Shown here piece by piece: positions 26,612-34,314 of a DNA stretch of 64,000 nucleotides. Source of the DNA: Nocardia acidivorans NBRC 108247 (GTDB lineage: Bacteria; Actinomycetota; Actinomycetes; Mycobacteriales; Mycobacteriaceae). The stretch is taken from the NCBI RefSeq assembly GCF_001625085.1, contig NZ_BDAW01000016.1:101227-165226 (forward strand). Reading direction: 5' to 3'. A model generated the notes under the pieces. It was given only the letters and a program-made list of their open reading frames with translations, was not told the origin of the DNA and did not search any database. Each line of letters opens with the position of its first letter. The first letter of the stretch is position 1. The position numbers and the translations under genes were made by a program.

Positions 26612-26686
26612 GTTGCCTGGGTACGGCCCATATTCGTCGATTCCTGGCCCATTGCCAGCTGGTCGCTCGAAAAGCTCAGCCATACG

Positions 26687-28021
26687 GTGAGATTCATGCG
26701 CACTGCGCTTTCCGCATATTCCGAGGTGCCGTCTGCCGGAAAGGTCGGCCCGCCGATGCTCATAGTGATCGCACCCGCCGACGGCAGGGTGATCGACACC
26801 ATTCCCGCCCATACCCCCGACACGGTGCGCGATACCGTGGATCGGCTGCGCGACAACAGCGTGCTGTGGCGGTCGCTGGGCGTGGTGGGACGCATCCACT
26901 GGCTGTACTCGTTCCGGAATTGGTTACAGGACAACAGGTCCGGACTCGCCACATTGCTGAGCCTGGAGACCGGCAAACCCGAGACCGAGGCCGACGCCGA
27001 GCTGGCGCTCACGCTCGAGGCCCTGGATCACTACCGCGCCAATGCCGCCGAATTCCTCGGCGGCAGAATGCCGCAGGCGGCGCTGCGGCCCGGCGCGGCC
27101 ATGCAGCTCGCCGTCGCGCACCACTCGTGTGCGGTGGTCGGGGTGATCGGCCCGTGGACATATCCGTTGGCGCTGGCCATGTTCGACGCGCTGCCCGCGC
27201 TGCTGGCCGGTGCGGCGGTGGTCGTCAAACCCTCTTCACAGACCCCGCTCACCCTGCGCGCGATCACCGCCGGCTGGGCGAGTACCGGTGCGCCAGCGGT
27301 TTTCGAGACGGTGACCGGACACGATGCCGGACCCGCGGTGCTCGATCATGTGGATTATGTCCGCTTCACCGGCAGCGCCGAGACCGGGAAGGTGGTGGCA
27401 TTGCGCGCCGCTGCCCGATTGATCCCGTGCTGTCTGGATCTGGGCGGGAAGTCCGCGGCGGTGGTGCTCGCCGACGCCGATCTGGACAAAGCGGCCGCGA
27501 GCATTGCTTTCGGCGGATTGGCAAATAGCGGGCAAAATCCCAATGGGATCGAGCGCGTCTATGTCGAAAGTGCGGTCTACGACGCATTTCTCGACAAACT
27601 CGTCGACGAGGCCGCCGCCTTCGGGCCGATTCTGGGCGATGACACCGCCGTCGGGGTCATGACCTCCGCCAAACATATCGACGTGGTGCGCGATCAGGTG
27701 CGCGACGCGCTACTCAAGGGCGCGACCCTGCGCTGCGGTGGCACCGCCGCCGGACACAGCTTCGAACCCACCGTCCTGGCCGATGTCGACCCCACCATGT
27801 CGGTCCTGACCCAGCAGACCCTCGGCCCGGTCCTGCCCGTGGTCCGCGTCGCCGCGGCGGGCGAAGCCTTCGAACTCGCCCTGCGCCCACCCGGCCCGCC
27901 CTGCGTGAGCGTCTGGACCTCGGACATCGCGGTCGGCGCTCGCGCGGTCGGCCGCTTCGCCCCCGCCCCCGTCGGGGTCAACGACGTATCGGTACACGTG
28001 GCCCGTCCCGCGCCGTATTGA
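26687..28021 (+). CDS. Aldehyde-dehydrogenase-fold protein lacking catalytic residues
   Basis: A 444-residue ALDH-superfamily protein with recognisable fold landmarks: VIGPWTYPLALAMFDALPAL, VVVKPSSQTPLTLRA (NAD-binding Lys), VRFTGSAETGKVV, LDLGGKSAAVVLADADLD and a C-terminal TLGPVLPVV. The three catalytic residues are all altered. The Asn of PWNxP is T158, the general-base Glu of LELGGK is D251, and the nucleophilic Cys of GQxC is P285 (GQNPNGIERVY). D251 and P285 are 34 apart, as in active enzymes, so the alignment is secure. It is probably not an active dehydrogenase. Start GTG 26687; ATG 26696 or 26756 possible. Confidence 0.85.
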   Translation: MRFMRTALSAYSEVPSAGKVGPPMLIVIAPADGRVIDTIPAHTPDTVRDTVDRLRDNSVLWRSLGVVGRIHWLYSFRNWLQDNRSGLATLLSLETGKPETEADAELALTLEALDHYRANAAEFLGGRMPQAALRPGAAMQLAVAHHSCAVVGVIGPWTYPLALAMFDALPALLAGAAVVVKPSSQTPLTLRAITAGWASTGAPAVFETVTGHDAGPAVLDHVDYVRFTGSAETGKVVALRAAARLIPCCLDLGGKSAAVVLADADLDKAAASIAFGGLANSGQNPNGIERVYVESAVYDAFLDKLVDEAAAFGPILGDDTAVGVMTSAKHIDVVRDQVRDALLKGATLRCGGTAAGHSFEPTVLADVDPTMSVLTQQTLGPVLPVVRVAAAGEAFELALRPPGPPCVSVWTSDIAVGARAVGRFAPAPVGVNDVSVHVARPAPY

Positions 28022-28140
28022 TCGGATCAACCGGACGAGCGCCATACGGCTCCCACCCCGCCGCCCTGTCCCCGGCGGTCCGGGGTGGGAACCCCCGCGT
28101 CGTCCCCGGGCGAAGTCACGCCCGCGCGCACTTCTCCTTC

Positions 28141-28336
28141 GGGATGACGAGCCGCGTGGCGGGATGACCAGCGGCCTACTGGGATGACAAGGGGCCGGGA
28201 TGACGAGCGGCATGCTGGGGTGACGAGCGGAGTGGCGGGGTGACGAGCGGCGTGGCGGGGTGACGAGCGGCGTGCCGGGGTGACGAGCGGCGCGCCGGGA
28301 TGACGAGCGCCGCGCCGGGATGACAAGCGGCGTGCC
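28141..28336. repeat. 20-bp tandem minisatellite, about ten copies
   Basis: Ten head-to-tail copies of a 20-bp unit with consensus GGGATGACGAGCGGCGTGCC; one copy (28181-28196) is 16 bp, and changes fall mainly at two or three positions. The core CGGGATGACGAG also forms one end of the REP-like element at 60433-60522. It sits between the ALDH-like gene and the DUF952 gene, ending about 45 bases before the latter's start. The rest of the 28022-28379 gap holds nothing else recognised. Confidence 0.9.
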
Positions 28337-28379
28337 TGGGTCGAAAGGTGTGGTGGGGACTGCGGGTAGGTTGTGGCGG

Positions 28380-28748
28380 GTGGGAGATCAGACGACGCCG
28401 AAGACCTTGCTGCACATCTGCGCTCGCGATGAATGGGAGGCGGCCGTGGCGGCGGGGGAGTATCGCGCGCCGTCGCTGGTGGAGGTCGGGTTCATTCATC
28501 TGTCCGAGCCGTATCAGGTGCATCTGCCCGCCAATCGGCTCTTCGCGGGGCGCACGGATATGGTGCTGCTGCGCTTGGATCCCGAGCGGCTCGGGGCCGA
28601 GGTGAAGTGGGAACCGGGGGTGCCGACCGATCCGGAGTCCATGCGCTTTCCGCATCTGTACGGTCCGCTGCCGATCGCGGCGGTCGTGGAAATCACCGCC
28701 TACCAGCCAGGAACGGACGGTCTGTACAGCGCGCTCGCCGACAACTGA
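28380..28748 (+). CDS. DUF952 protein
   Basis: A 122-residue member of the DUF952 family: TLLHICARDEWEAAVAAGEY, then GFIHLSEPYQVHLPANRLF and MRFPHLYGPLPIAAVVEI. The paired histidines in FIHLS and FPHLYG are the conserved positions; the fold is ADP-ribosyltransferase-like, with unknown activity. Start GTG 28380, directly after the minisatellite; its promoter must overlap or replace the repeats. Confidence 0.88.
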   Translation: MGDQTTPKTLLHICARDEWEAAVAAGEYRAPSLVEVGFIHLSEPYQVHLPANRLFAGRTDMVLLRLDPERLGAEVKWEPGVPTDPESMRFPHLYGPLPIAAVVEITAYQPGTDGLYSALADN

Positions 28749-28791
28749 GCTGATCCACCGGTATCCGGCCACCCTGTCCTAATCTGGACGG

Positions 28792-29274
28792 GTGAACGTC
28801 GATGTGACAGCGCTGCCCGGTATCGGTGTGCGGAAGGATTTCGAGGTCCGCTCGGGACGTCGGATCGGGGTGGTGGCGCATCGGGACGGCACCATCGACC
28901 TGATCGTCTCCCAGCGGGACGACCCGGACGCCTGCCTCGCACAGGTCCCGCTCACCAGCGATGAGGCCGCGGTCATGGCCAATCTGCTCGGTGCGCCGCA
29001 GCTGGTGGAGAAGCTCAAGGAAGACCACCGCGACCTACCCGGAATCACCACCCGCCAACTACCCATCGGCGGTAATTCGCCCTATCGCGGCCGCATGCTC
29101 GGTGAAACCGGGATGCGCACCCGCACCAAGGCCAGCATCGTCGCGGTTATGCGCGCGGGCCAATTGCACCCCTCGCCCGGACCCGACTTCGTCCTCGACT
29201 CCGGCGACCTGCTGGTCGTGGTCGGCACGCCGCACGGACTGGACGCGGCCGCCCGCATCCTGGCCGACGGCTGA
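28792..29274 (+). CDS. TrkA-C (RCK-type) regulatory subunit of a cation/proton antiporter
   Basis: A 160-residue cytoplasmic protein: an N-terminal beta domain (LPGIGVRKDFEVRSGRRIGV) and a C-terminal TrkA-C domain (ASIVAVMRAGQLHPSPGPDF, LLVVVGT). This matches KhtT, the regulatory subunit that pairs with the KhtU antiporter encoded four bases downstream. It probably senses a ligand or pH and gates K+ efflux. Confidence 0.87.
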   Translation: MNVDVTALPGIGVRKDFEVRSGRRIGVVAHRDGTIDLIVSQRDDPDACLAQVPLTSDEAAVMANLLGAPQLVEKLKEDHRDLPGITTRQLPIGGNSPYRGRMLGETGMRTRTKASIVAVMRAGQLHPSPGPDFVLDSGDLLVVVGTPHGLDAAARILADG

Positions 29275-29278
29275 GCCG

Positions 29279-30472
29279 GTGGATTCGACCGCCCTAGCTC
29301 TGGTCGAACTCGGCGCGATCTTGTTCGCGCTCGGCATGATGGGGCGGTTCGCCGCCCGCTTCGGCATGTCGCCGATTCCGCTCTATCTGCTGGGCGGGCT
29401 CGCCTTCGGTGACGGCGGGATCATCGAAATGCGGGCCGCCACCGAGTTCGGCCACCTGGCCGGTGAGATCGGCGTGGTACTGCTGCTCCTGCTGCTCGGA
29501 TTGGAGTACACCGCAGCCGAATTGGTCACCGGATTGCGGCGGGGCTGGCTCGCCGGTGTGCTCGATATCGTGGCCAACGCGACACCGGGCGCACTGGTGG
29601 CACTGTTCCTGGGCTGGGGACCGGTGGGCGCGGTGACCATGGGCGGGGTCACCTATATCTCTTCCTCCGGAATCGTCGCCAAAGTACTCAATGACCTTGG
29701 GCGACTGGGTAACCGCGAGACCCCGGTCATCCTGTCCATCCTGGTGTTCGAGGATCTGGCCATGGCGATCTACCTGCCGATCCTGACCATGATGCTGGCC
29801 GGACTGAGCTTCGCCAGCGGGATGAAGTCCCTGGCCATCGCATTGGTCGCGATCACCGTGGTGTTGCTGGTGGCCCTGCGGTACGGCCGCTATGTCTCGG
29901 CCATCGTGGACAGCAACGACAATGAGGTCTTCCTGCTCAAACTGCTGGGCGCGGCGCTCCTGGTGGCGGGTGCGGCCTCGGCGCTGAACGTCTCGGCCGC
30001 GGTCGGGGCGTTCCTGCTCGGTATCGCCATCTCCGGATCGACCGCGCAGGAGGCGGCCAAACTGCTGGAGCCGCTGCGAGATCTGTTCGCGGCCATATTC
30101 TTCGTGGCCTTCGGGCTCAATACCGATCCCAAGGCCATCCCGCCGGTGCTGGGCTGGGCCATCGTCCTGGCCGTGATCACCTCGCTGACCAAGATCGGCA
30201 CCGGTTGGTGGGCGGCCCGGCGGCAGGGCATTCGCCGCATGGGCCGGGCGCGCGCGGGCGCGGCGCTGGTGGCGCGCGGCGAATTCTCCATTGTCATTGC
30301 CGGGCTGGCGGTTTCGATGGGCGGGGTGAGCCATAAGCTGGCCGCCCTGGCCTCCGCCTATGTGCTAATTATGGCCGTACTGGGACCGATCGCCGCCCGC
30401 GTGGTCGAGCCTGCCGTCCGGTTCTTCCAGCGCGACCGCAGTACCGGACTCGATCCCGTCACCGGGATCTGA
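29279..30472 (+). CDS. CPA2-family K+(Na+)/H+ antiporter (KhtU-like)
   Basis: A 397-residue integral membrane antiporter with about 12 helices. YISSSGIVAKVLNDLGRL is the CPA2 core; SILVFEDLAMAIYLPIL carries the ion-binding ED pair; AAVGAFLLGIAISGS and GEFSIVIAGLA are further signatures. It forms an operon with the RCK-type subunit. GTG 29279 follows the upstream stop by 4 bases. The final 108 bases overlap the convergent rhomboid-like gene. Confidence 0.9.
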   Translation: MDSTALALVELGAILFALGMMGRFAARFGMSPIPLYLLGGLAFGDGGIIEMRAATEFGHLAGEIGVVLLLLLLGLEYTAAELVTGLRRGWLAGVLDIVANATPGALVALFLGWGPVGAVTMGGVTYISSSGIVAKVLNDLGRLGNRETPVILSILVFEDLAMAIYLPILTMMLAGLSFASGMKSLAIALVAITVVLLVALRYGRYVSAIVDSNDNEVFLLKLLGAALLVAGAASALNVSAAVGAFLLGIAISGSTAQEAAKLLEPLRDLFAAIFFVAFGLNTDPKAIPPVLGWAIVLAVITSLTKIGTGWWAARRQGIRRMGRARAGAALVARGEFSIVIAGLAVSMGGVSHKLAALASAYVLIMAVLGPIAARVVEPAVRFFQRDRSTGLDPVTGI

Positions 30473-31279
30473 AGGCGCGGCGGCCCTTTCGGCGGTCGGG
30501 CCGGTGCGGGCGGCCGAGTTGCGCCAGGTCAGCAGGCGTCGCGAGGCCAGCACCGCCAGCCCGCCGAGCACGAAACCGATGATGAGCGCGAGCAAATGGC
30601 CGTAATCGGTGAAGGTCGGGCCGTTCCATAGCGTGTACCCGTACCAGATCAGCAGTCCGACAGCGTAAATCAGGCGAACCCGGCCGCGTAATCGATACGC
30701 CATCACCGCCAGCATGGCCGAAATCCCGTAGCTGGGGCCCACATCCGAAGCCACCGTCACCCGGAACGGGATCATATCCCGGGTCACCGCATGCGAAATC
30801 GCGCTCACCGTGAGCAGAGTCGCGCCCACATGCCCGGCCGCCACCACCACAATCCAGCGCAGCGAACCCAGCCAGCGTTCGGCCAGCGCCATCACCGTGA
30901 GCAGAATCAGAATGTCGCCCCACGGGAAACCGCCATCGGTCCAGAACGCCGAGGCCAGCAGCACCTGAATCGGATCACGCTGCATATTGCGCAGATTCGT
31001 GGACGCCGACAGGATCAGGCGGCGGCCGACGATATCGCTGGCCCCGCGCAATGTCCACCAGGTGACGAACAGGGTGAAGGCGTACGCGATCGAGGCCGGG
31101 GCCACCGCGAGCAATCGCTGATAGGCGGCGGCCGCGCGGCGGAATCGCTGCGGACGACGCCACCACGCACTCACCGTCCGGGTCTCCTCGCCGATATCGA
31201 CCGAGTCGACCCAGGGTGGGTGGTACGTGCGCAAACTCATGTGCAGGGGTCCGTTCTCGCGTGTGCTGGGGATCGTCAC
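30365..31279 (-). CDS. Rhomboid-like membrane protein
   Basis: A 304-residue protein with about six helices. DVGPSYGISAMLAVMAYRLR resembles the GxSG serine-protease motif of rhomboids but reads GPSYG; the late helix DYGHLLALIIGFVLGGLAVL supplies a His. This matches the actinobacterial rhomboid-like family, in which protease activity is uncertain. Start GTG 31279 or ATG 31240. The 3' end overlaps the convergent antiporter by 108 bases. Confidence 0.8.
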   Translation of the reverse strand: MTIPSTRENGPLHMSLRTYHPPWVDSVDIGEETRTVSAWWRRPQRFRRAAAAYQRLLAVAPASIAYAFTLFVTWWTLRGASDIVGRRLILSASTNLRNMQRDPIQVLLASAFWTDGGFPWGDILILLTVMALAERWLGSLRWIVVVAAGHVGATLLTVSAISHAVTRDMIPFRVTVASDVGPSYGISAMLAVMAYRLRGRVRLIYAVGLLIWYGYTLWNGPTFTDYGHLLALIIGFVLGGLAVLASRRLLTWRNSAARTGPTAERAAAPSDPGDGIESGTAVALEEPDGRLDHAGGDRSQYGHN

Positions 31280-31354
31280 CGTGTGAACCGACGTCCCGCC
31301 AGGGCGTCGTTCCCATCGTATCCCGAGGTCAAACAGGTTCGCAGCGGCAGACCC

Positions 31355-31462
31355 GGGAGAGTGGAAGTTACCTGCGGTAATCCGCCGGGAAAGTGGCGGT
31401 TACGGCACAGCAACATGGGTCCGGAGGATGGAGGGGAACACCCCGTCCACCGCCGAAGGAGC
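31355..31462 (+). promoter_or_regulatory. Structured eutB leader with partial glycine-riboswitch-like signature
   Basis: Upstream of eutB, GGGAGAG (31355-31361) is followed by TGG, a roughly 80-nt variable part with hairpins (GGGGAACACCCC near 31434-31444), then CCA and CCGCCGAAGGAGC (31450-31462), which contains the ribosome site. This order (GGGAGAG, helix, CGCCGAAGGAG) is that of the 5' part of a glycine aptamer. The 3' CUCUCAGG strand is absent, so a functional glycine switch is doubtful. Confidence 0.3.
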
Positions 31463-31466
31463 CTGA

Positions 31467-32879
31467 ATGAGCGTGTACCACCAGCGAATCGGGGGCACCA
31501 CGTACAGCTTCGACGGGCTGGTGGAGTTGCTGGCCAAGGCCACGCCCAAACGCAGCGGCGATGAATTGGCCGGATGCGCGGCCGAATCCGATGCCGAGCG
31601 CGCGGCGGCGCAGTGGGCCCTGGCCGAGGTGCCGCTCGGTGTGTTCCTGAACGAACCGGTGGTGCCGTACGAGACCGACCAGGTCACCCGGCTGATCTTC
31701 GATACGCACGATCGCGGTGCGTTCCAAGCGATTTCGCATCTCACCGTGGGCGGGCTGCGGGACTGGCTGCTCGCCGTCGCGGTCACCCCGGACGCCGCGG
31801 TGACCCTCGCCGCCGTCGCGCCGGGGCTGACGCCGGAGATGGTGGCCGGGGTCTGCAAGCTCATGCGCAATCAGGATCTGATCGCGGTCGCCAAGGCCAC
31901 CGAGGTGACCGCGGGATTCCGCACCACCATCGGACTGCCGGGCACCCTCGCCACCCGCCTGCAACCCAACCATCCCACCGATGATCCGCGCGGTATCGCC
32001 GCGGCGGTCCTGGACGGCCTGCTGCTGGGCTGCGGGGACGCGGTGATCGGCATCAACCCGGCGACCGATTCACCCACGGCCACCGCCGATCTGCTGCACC
32101 TGCTCGACGAGGTGCGCCGGCGGTTCGATATTCCGACCCAGTCGTGTGTGCTCTCGCATGTCACCACCACCCTGGGATTGATCGAGGCCGGTGCGCCGGT
32201 GGATCTGGTCTTCCAGTCCATCGCGGGCACCGAGGGCGCGAATTCCGGCTTCGGCGTGAATATCTCGCTGCTGCGCGAGGCCAACGAGGCGGGCCGGTCA
32301 CTGCGGCGCGGCACCGTGGGCGACAATGTCATGTACCTGGAAACCGGTCAGGGCTCGGCACTTTCGGCGGGGGCGCACCTGGGCGCCGGCGGCAAGCCCG
32401 TCGATCAGCAGACCCTCGAGGCCCGCGCCTACGCCGTGGCCCGCGATCTGGACCCGCTGCTGGTGAACACCGTGGTCGGATTCATCGGACCCGAATACCT
32501 GTATGACGGAAAGCAGATCATTCGCGCCGGGCTCGAGGACCATTTCTGCGGCAAGCTACTGGGCCTGCCCATGGGCGTGGACGTCTGCTACACCAACCAC
32601 GCCGAAGCCGACCAGGACGATATGGATACCCTGCTCACCCTGCTGGGTGCGGCCGGATGCGCCTTCGTCATCGCCGTCCCCGGCGCGGACGATGTCATGC
32701 TCGGCTACCAGAGCCTGGCCTACCATGACGCCCTCTACGCCCGAAAAGTCCTGGGCCTGCACCCCGCTCCCGAATTCGCCGCCTGGCTCGACCGGCTCGG
32801 CATGATCGACCCCGCCGGCCGCATCCTGCCCGTGGAACCCCTGTCCTCACCCCTGCGCGCCCTCGCCAGCGCCTCTTGA
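31467..32879 (+). CDS. eutB: Ethanolamine ammonia-lyase large subunit
   Basis: A 470-residue TIM-barrel subunit of the adenosylcobalamin-dependent ethanolamine ammonia-lyase, which converts ethanolamine to acetaldehyde and ammonia. Signature segments: GINPATDSP, VDLVFQSIAGTEGANSGFGV, GSALSAGAHLGAGG and VDVCYTNHAEADQDD. ATG 31467 follows GAAGGAG. The eutC gene lies 13 bases downstream. No shell, reactivase or aldehyde dehydrogenase eut genes are nearby, as in other actinobacteria that use the enzyme in the cytosol for nitrogen. Confidence 0.95.
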   Translation: MSVYHQRIGGTTYSFDGLVELLAKATPKRSGDELAGCAAESDAERAAAQWALAEVPLGVFLNEPVVPYETDQVTRLIFDTHDRGAFQAISHLTVGGLRDWLLAVAVTPDAAVTLAAVAPGLTPEMVAGVCKLMRNQDLIAVAKATEVTAGFRTTIGLPGTLATRLQPNHPTDDPRGIAAAVLDGLLLGCGDAVIGINPATDSPTATADLLHLLDEVRRRFDIPTQSCVLSHVTTTLGLIEAGAPVDLVFQSIAGTEGANSGFGVNISLLREANEAGRSLRRGTVGDNVMYLETGQGSALSAGAHLGAGGKPVDQQTLEARAYAVARDLDPLLVNTVVGFIGPEYLYDGKQIIRAGLEDHFCGKLLGLPMGVDVCYTNHAEADQDDMDTLLTLLGAAGCAFVIAVPGADDVMLGYQSLAYHDALYARKVLGLHPAPEFAAWLDRLGMIDPAGRILPVEPLSSPLRALASAS

Positions 32880-32892
32880 GTAGGGAACACCA

Positions 32893-34014
32893 TTGATCCG
32901 AGACGACTCCGCCCGCACGTCCGTGAACGTGGAAAGCGATTCATCGCAGCCGATTCCGGACATGCGCCATCCGATCGCCGACGCGCGTGCGGGTTCATCG
33001 CAGCCGATTCCGGGCGCAGGCGATCCGGTCGCTGACGCGCTTGGTGATATGTCGCAGTCGATTCTGGGCGCAGGCCATCCGGTCGCTGACGCGCTTGGTG
33101 ATACGTCGCAGTCGATTCTGGACGCGCGGCGTCCGATCGCCGATACGCGTGCTGGTTCGCCGCAGTCGATCGCGGAGGCGGGTCATGGCTTGCCGGATCC
33201 GTCTTCAGCTGCGAATAACGTTGCTGCCCAAGAATTCTGGTCGGAGCTGCGCCGCACCACCCAGGCGCGCATCGGCCTGGGGCGCACCGGTGACGCGCTG
33301 CCCACCGCCGACGTCCTGGAGTTGCGCGCCGCGCATGCGGCGGCCCGCGACGCGGTGCACAAGCCTTTGGACGTGGAATCCCTTGCCGCACAGGTGAAAT
33401 CTCTCGGCCTCGGCGACCCGGTGCATATGCGCAGCCGAGCCGCCGACCGCTCCGAGTATCTGCGCCGCCCCGACCTGGGGCGTCTGCCCGGTGACTCCGA
33501 ACTCCCCGCCGGTCAGGGTATTTCAGCCCTCCGCCAGACCGGTGCGGATATCGGTGTGGTCCTCGCAGACGGCCTCTCACCCCGCGCTCTCACCGACCAC
33601 GGCGCACCCATGCTCGCCGCCCTGTTCGAGGCGCTCGGCGACCGCTTCACCTTCGCTCCACCGGTCATCGCCACCCAATCGCGGGTGGCCCTCGGCGATC
33701 ACATCGGCCAAGCCCAGGGCGTAGGCACCCTCCTGGTCCTCATCGGCGAACGCCCCGGCCTCTCGGTGGCCGACAGCCTCGGCATCTATCTCACCCACCT
33801 CCCGCGCCCCGGCCGCGCTGACTCCGAACGCAACTGCATCTCCAATATCCACCCGCCCGAGGGACTCGATTACGCCCGCGCCGCCCAGGTCGCCGCGGGT
33901 CTCATCGAAGGAGCCCGCCGTCTCGGCCGCTCCGGCGTCGACCTCAAGGACACCTCGGCCGACCTCGTGCTCGACACCTCGGACGCGCTGATCCTGAAAG
34001 CCGAGTCTGCCTAG
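32893..34014 (+). CDS. eutC: Ethanolamine ammonia-lyase small subunit with N-terminal repeat extension
   Basis: The C-terminal 265 residues are a normal EutC (FWSELRRTTQARIGLGRTGD, FAPPVIATQSRVALGDHIGQ, GERPGLSVADSLGIYLTH, and ERNCISNIHPPEGLDYA with the cobalamin-site region). Residues 17-102 are a tandem array of an 18-residue unit, for example SSQPIPGAGDPVADALGD: four full copies and a partial fifth. This extension is not part of the family fold. Start is TTG 32893, with GGGA 8 bases upstream; GTG 32923 would lose only the leader, not the repeats. Confidence 0.92.
   Translation: MIRDDSARTSVNVESDSSQPIPDMRHPIADARAGSSQPIPGAGDPVADALGDMSQSILGAGHPVADALGDTSQSILDARRPIADTRAGSPQSIAEAGHGLPDPSSAANNVAAQEFWSELRRTTQARIGLGRTGDALPTADVLELRAAHAAARDAVHKPLDVESLAAQVKSLGLGDPVHMRSRAADRSEYLRRPDLGRLPGDSELPAGQGISALRQTGADIGVVLADGLSPRALTDHGAPMLAALFEALGDRFTFAPPVIATQSRVALGDHIGQAQGVGTLLVLIGERPGLSVADSLGIYLTHLPRPGRADSERNCISNIHPPEGLDYARAAQVAAGLIEGARRLGRSGVDLKDTSADLVLDTSDALILKAESA
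32941..33198 (+). repeat. 54-bp in-frame tandem repeat inside eutC
   Basis: Four complete and one partial copy of a 54-bp unit encode the 18-residue repeats. Divergence between copies is modest and almost all changes preserve the reading frame and the Ser-Gln-x-Ile and Pro-x-Ala-Asp-Ala positions. Confidence 0.88.
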
Positions 34015-34062
34015 TCGATCGGGTCGACAGTCTCGGTGCCGGGGGGTTCGCCCAAGTCCACG

Positions 34063-34250
34063 CTGCCCAGGTGGACGCAGGTTCTTAACGACGGAGCCTG
34101 TCTTCTCATCGACGGAGCCAGCCACGTCGACCGCTTCGGGCGTGGATCTCGAGCACACCTCGGCCGACCTGGCCCTCGACAACGCAGACCCGCTGATCCC
34201 GGACGCCGAGTGGGCTGAGCAGCGCCTGTCGTGCCGGGTGCGCCCGCGAT
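34063..34250 (+). pseudogene. Degenerate duplicate of the eutC 3' end
   Basis: Just after eutC the plus strand again encodes GVDLEHTSADLALDNADPLI, a diverged copy of the EutC C-terminus (GVDLKDTSADLVLDTSDALI). Nucleotide similarity begins near CCCAGGT at about 34072 and is interrupted by indels. It has no start codon. It indicates a tandem duplication or recombination scar; the rest of 34015-34314 holds nothing recognised. Confidence 0.7.
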
Positions 34251-34314
34251 GAATGCCGCACGTTCACCGAACCCTCCCTGCTCGCGCAGGACGCCGCCCC
34301 GATAGATTGTCGCG

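Noticed and set aside
31280..31466. Cobalamin riboswitch expected before eutBC (B12-dependent enzyme)
   Set aside because: The B12-box consensus and the downstream core helices were looked for on both strands and not found.
32941..33198. Regular repeats that could be taken for a CRISPR array
   Set aside because: There are no spacers: units are directly adjacent, 54 bp, in frame and translated within eutC.
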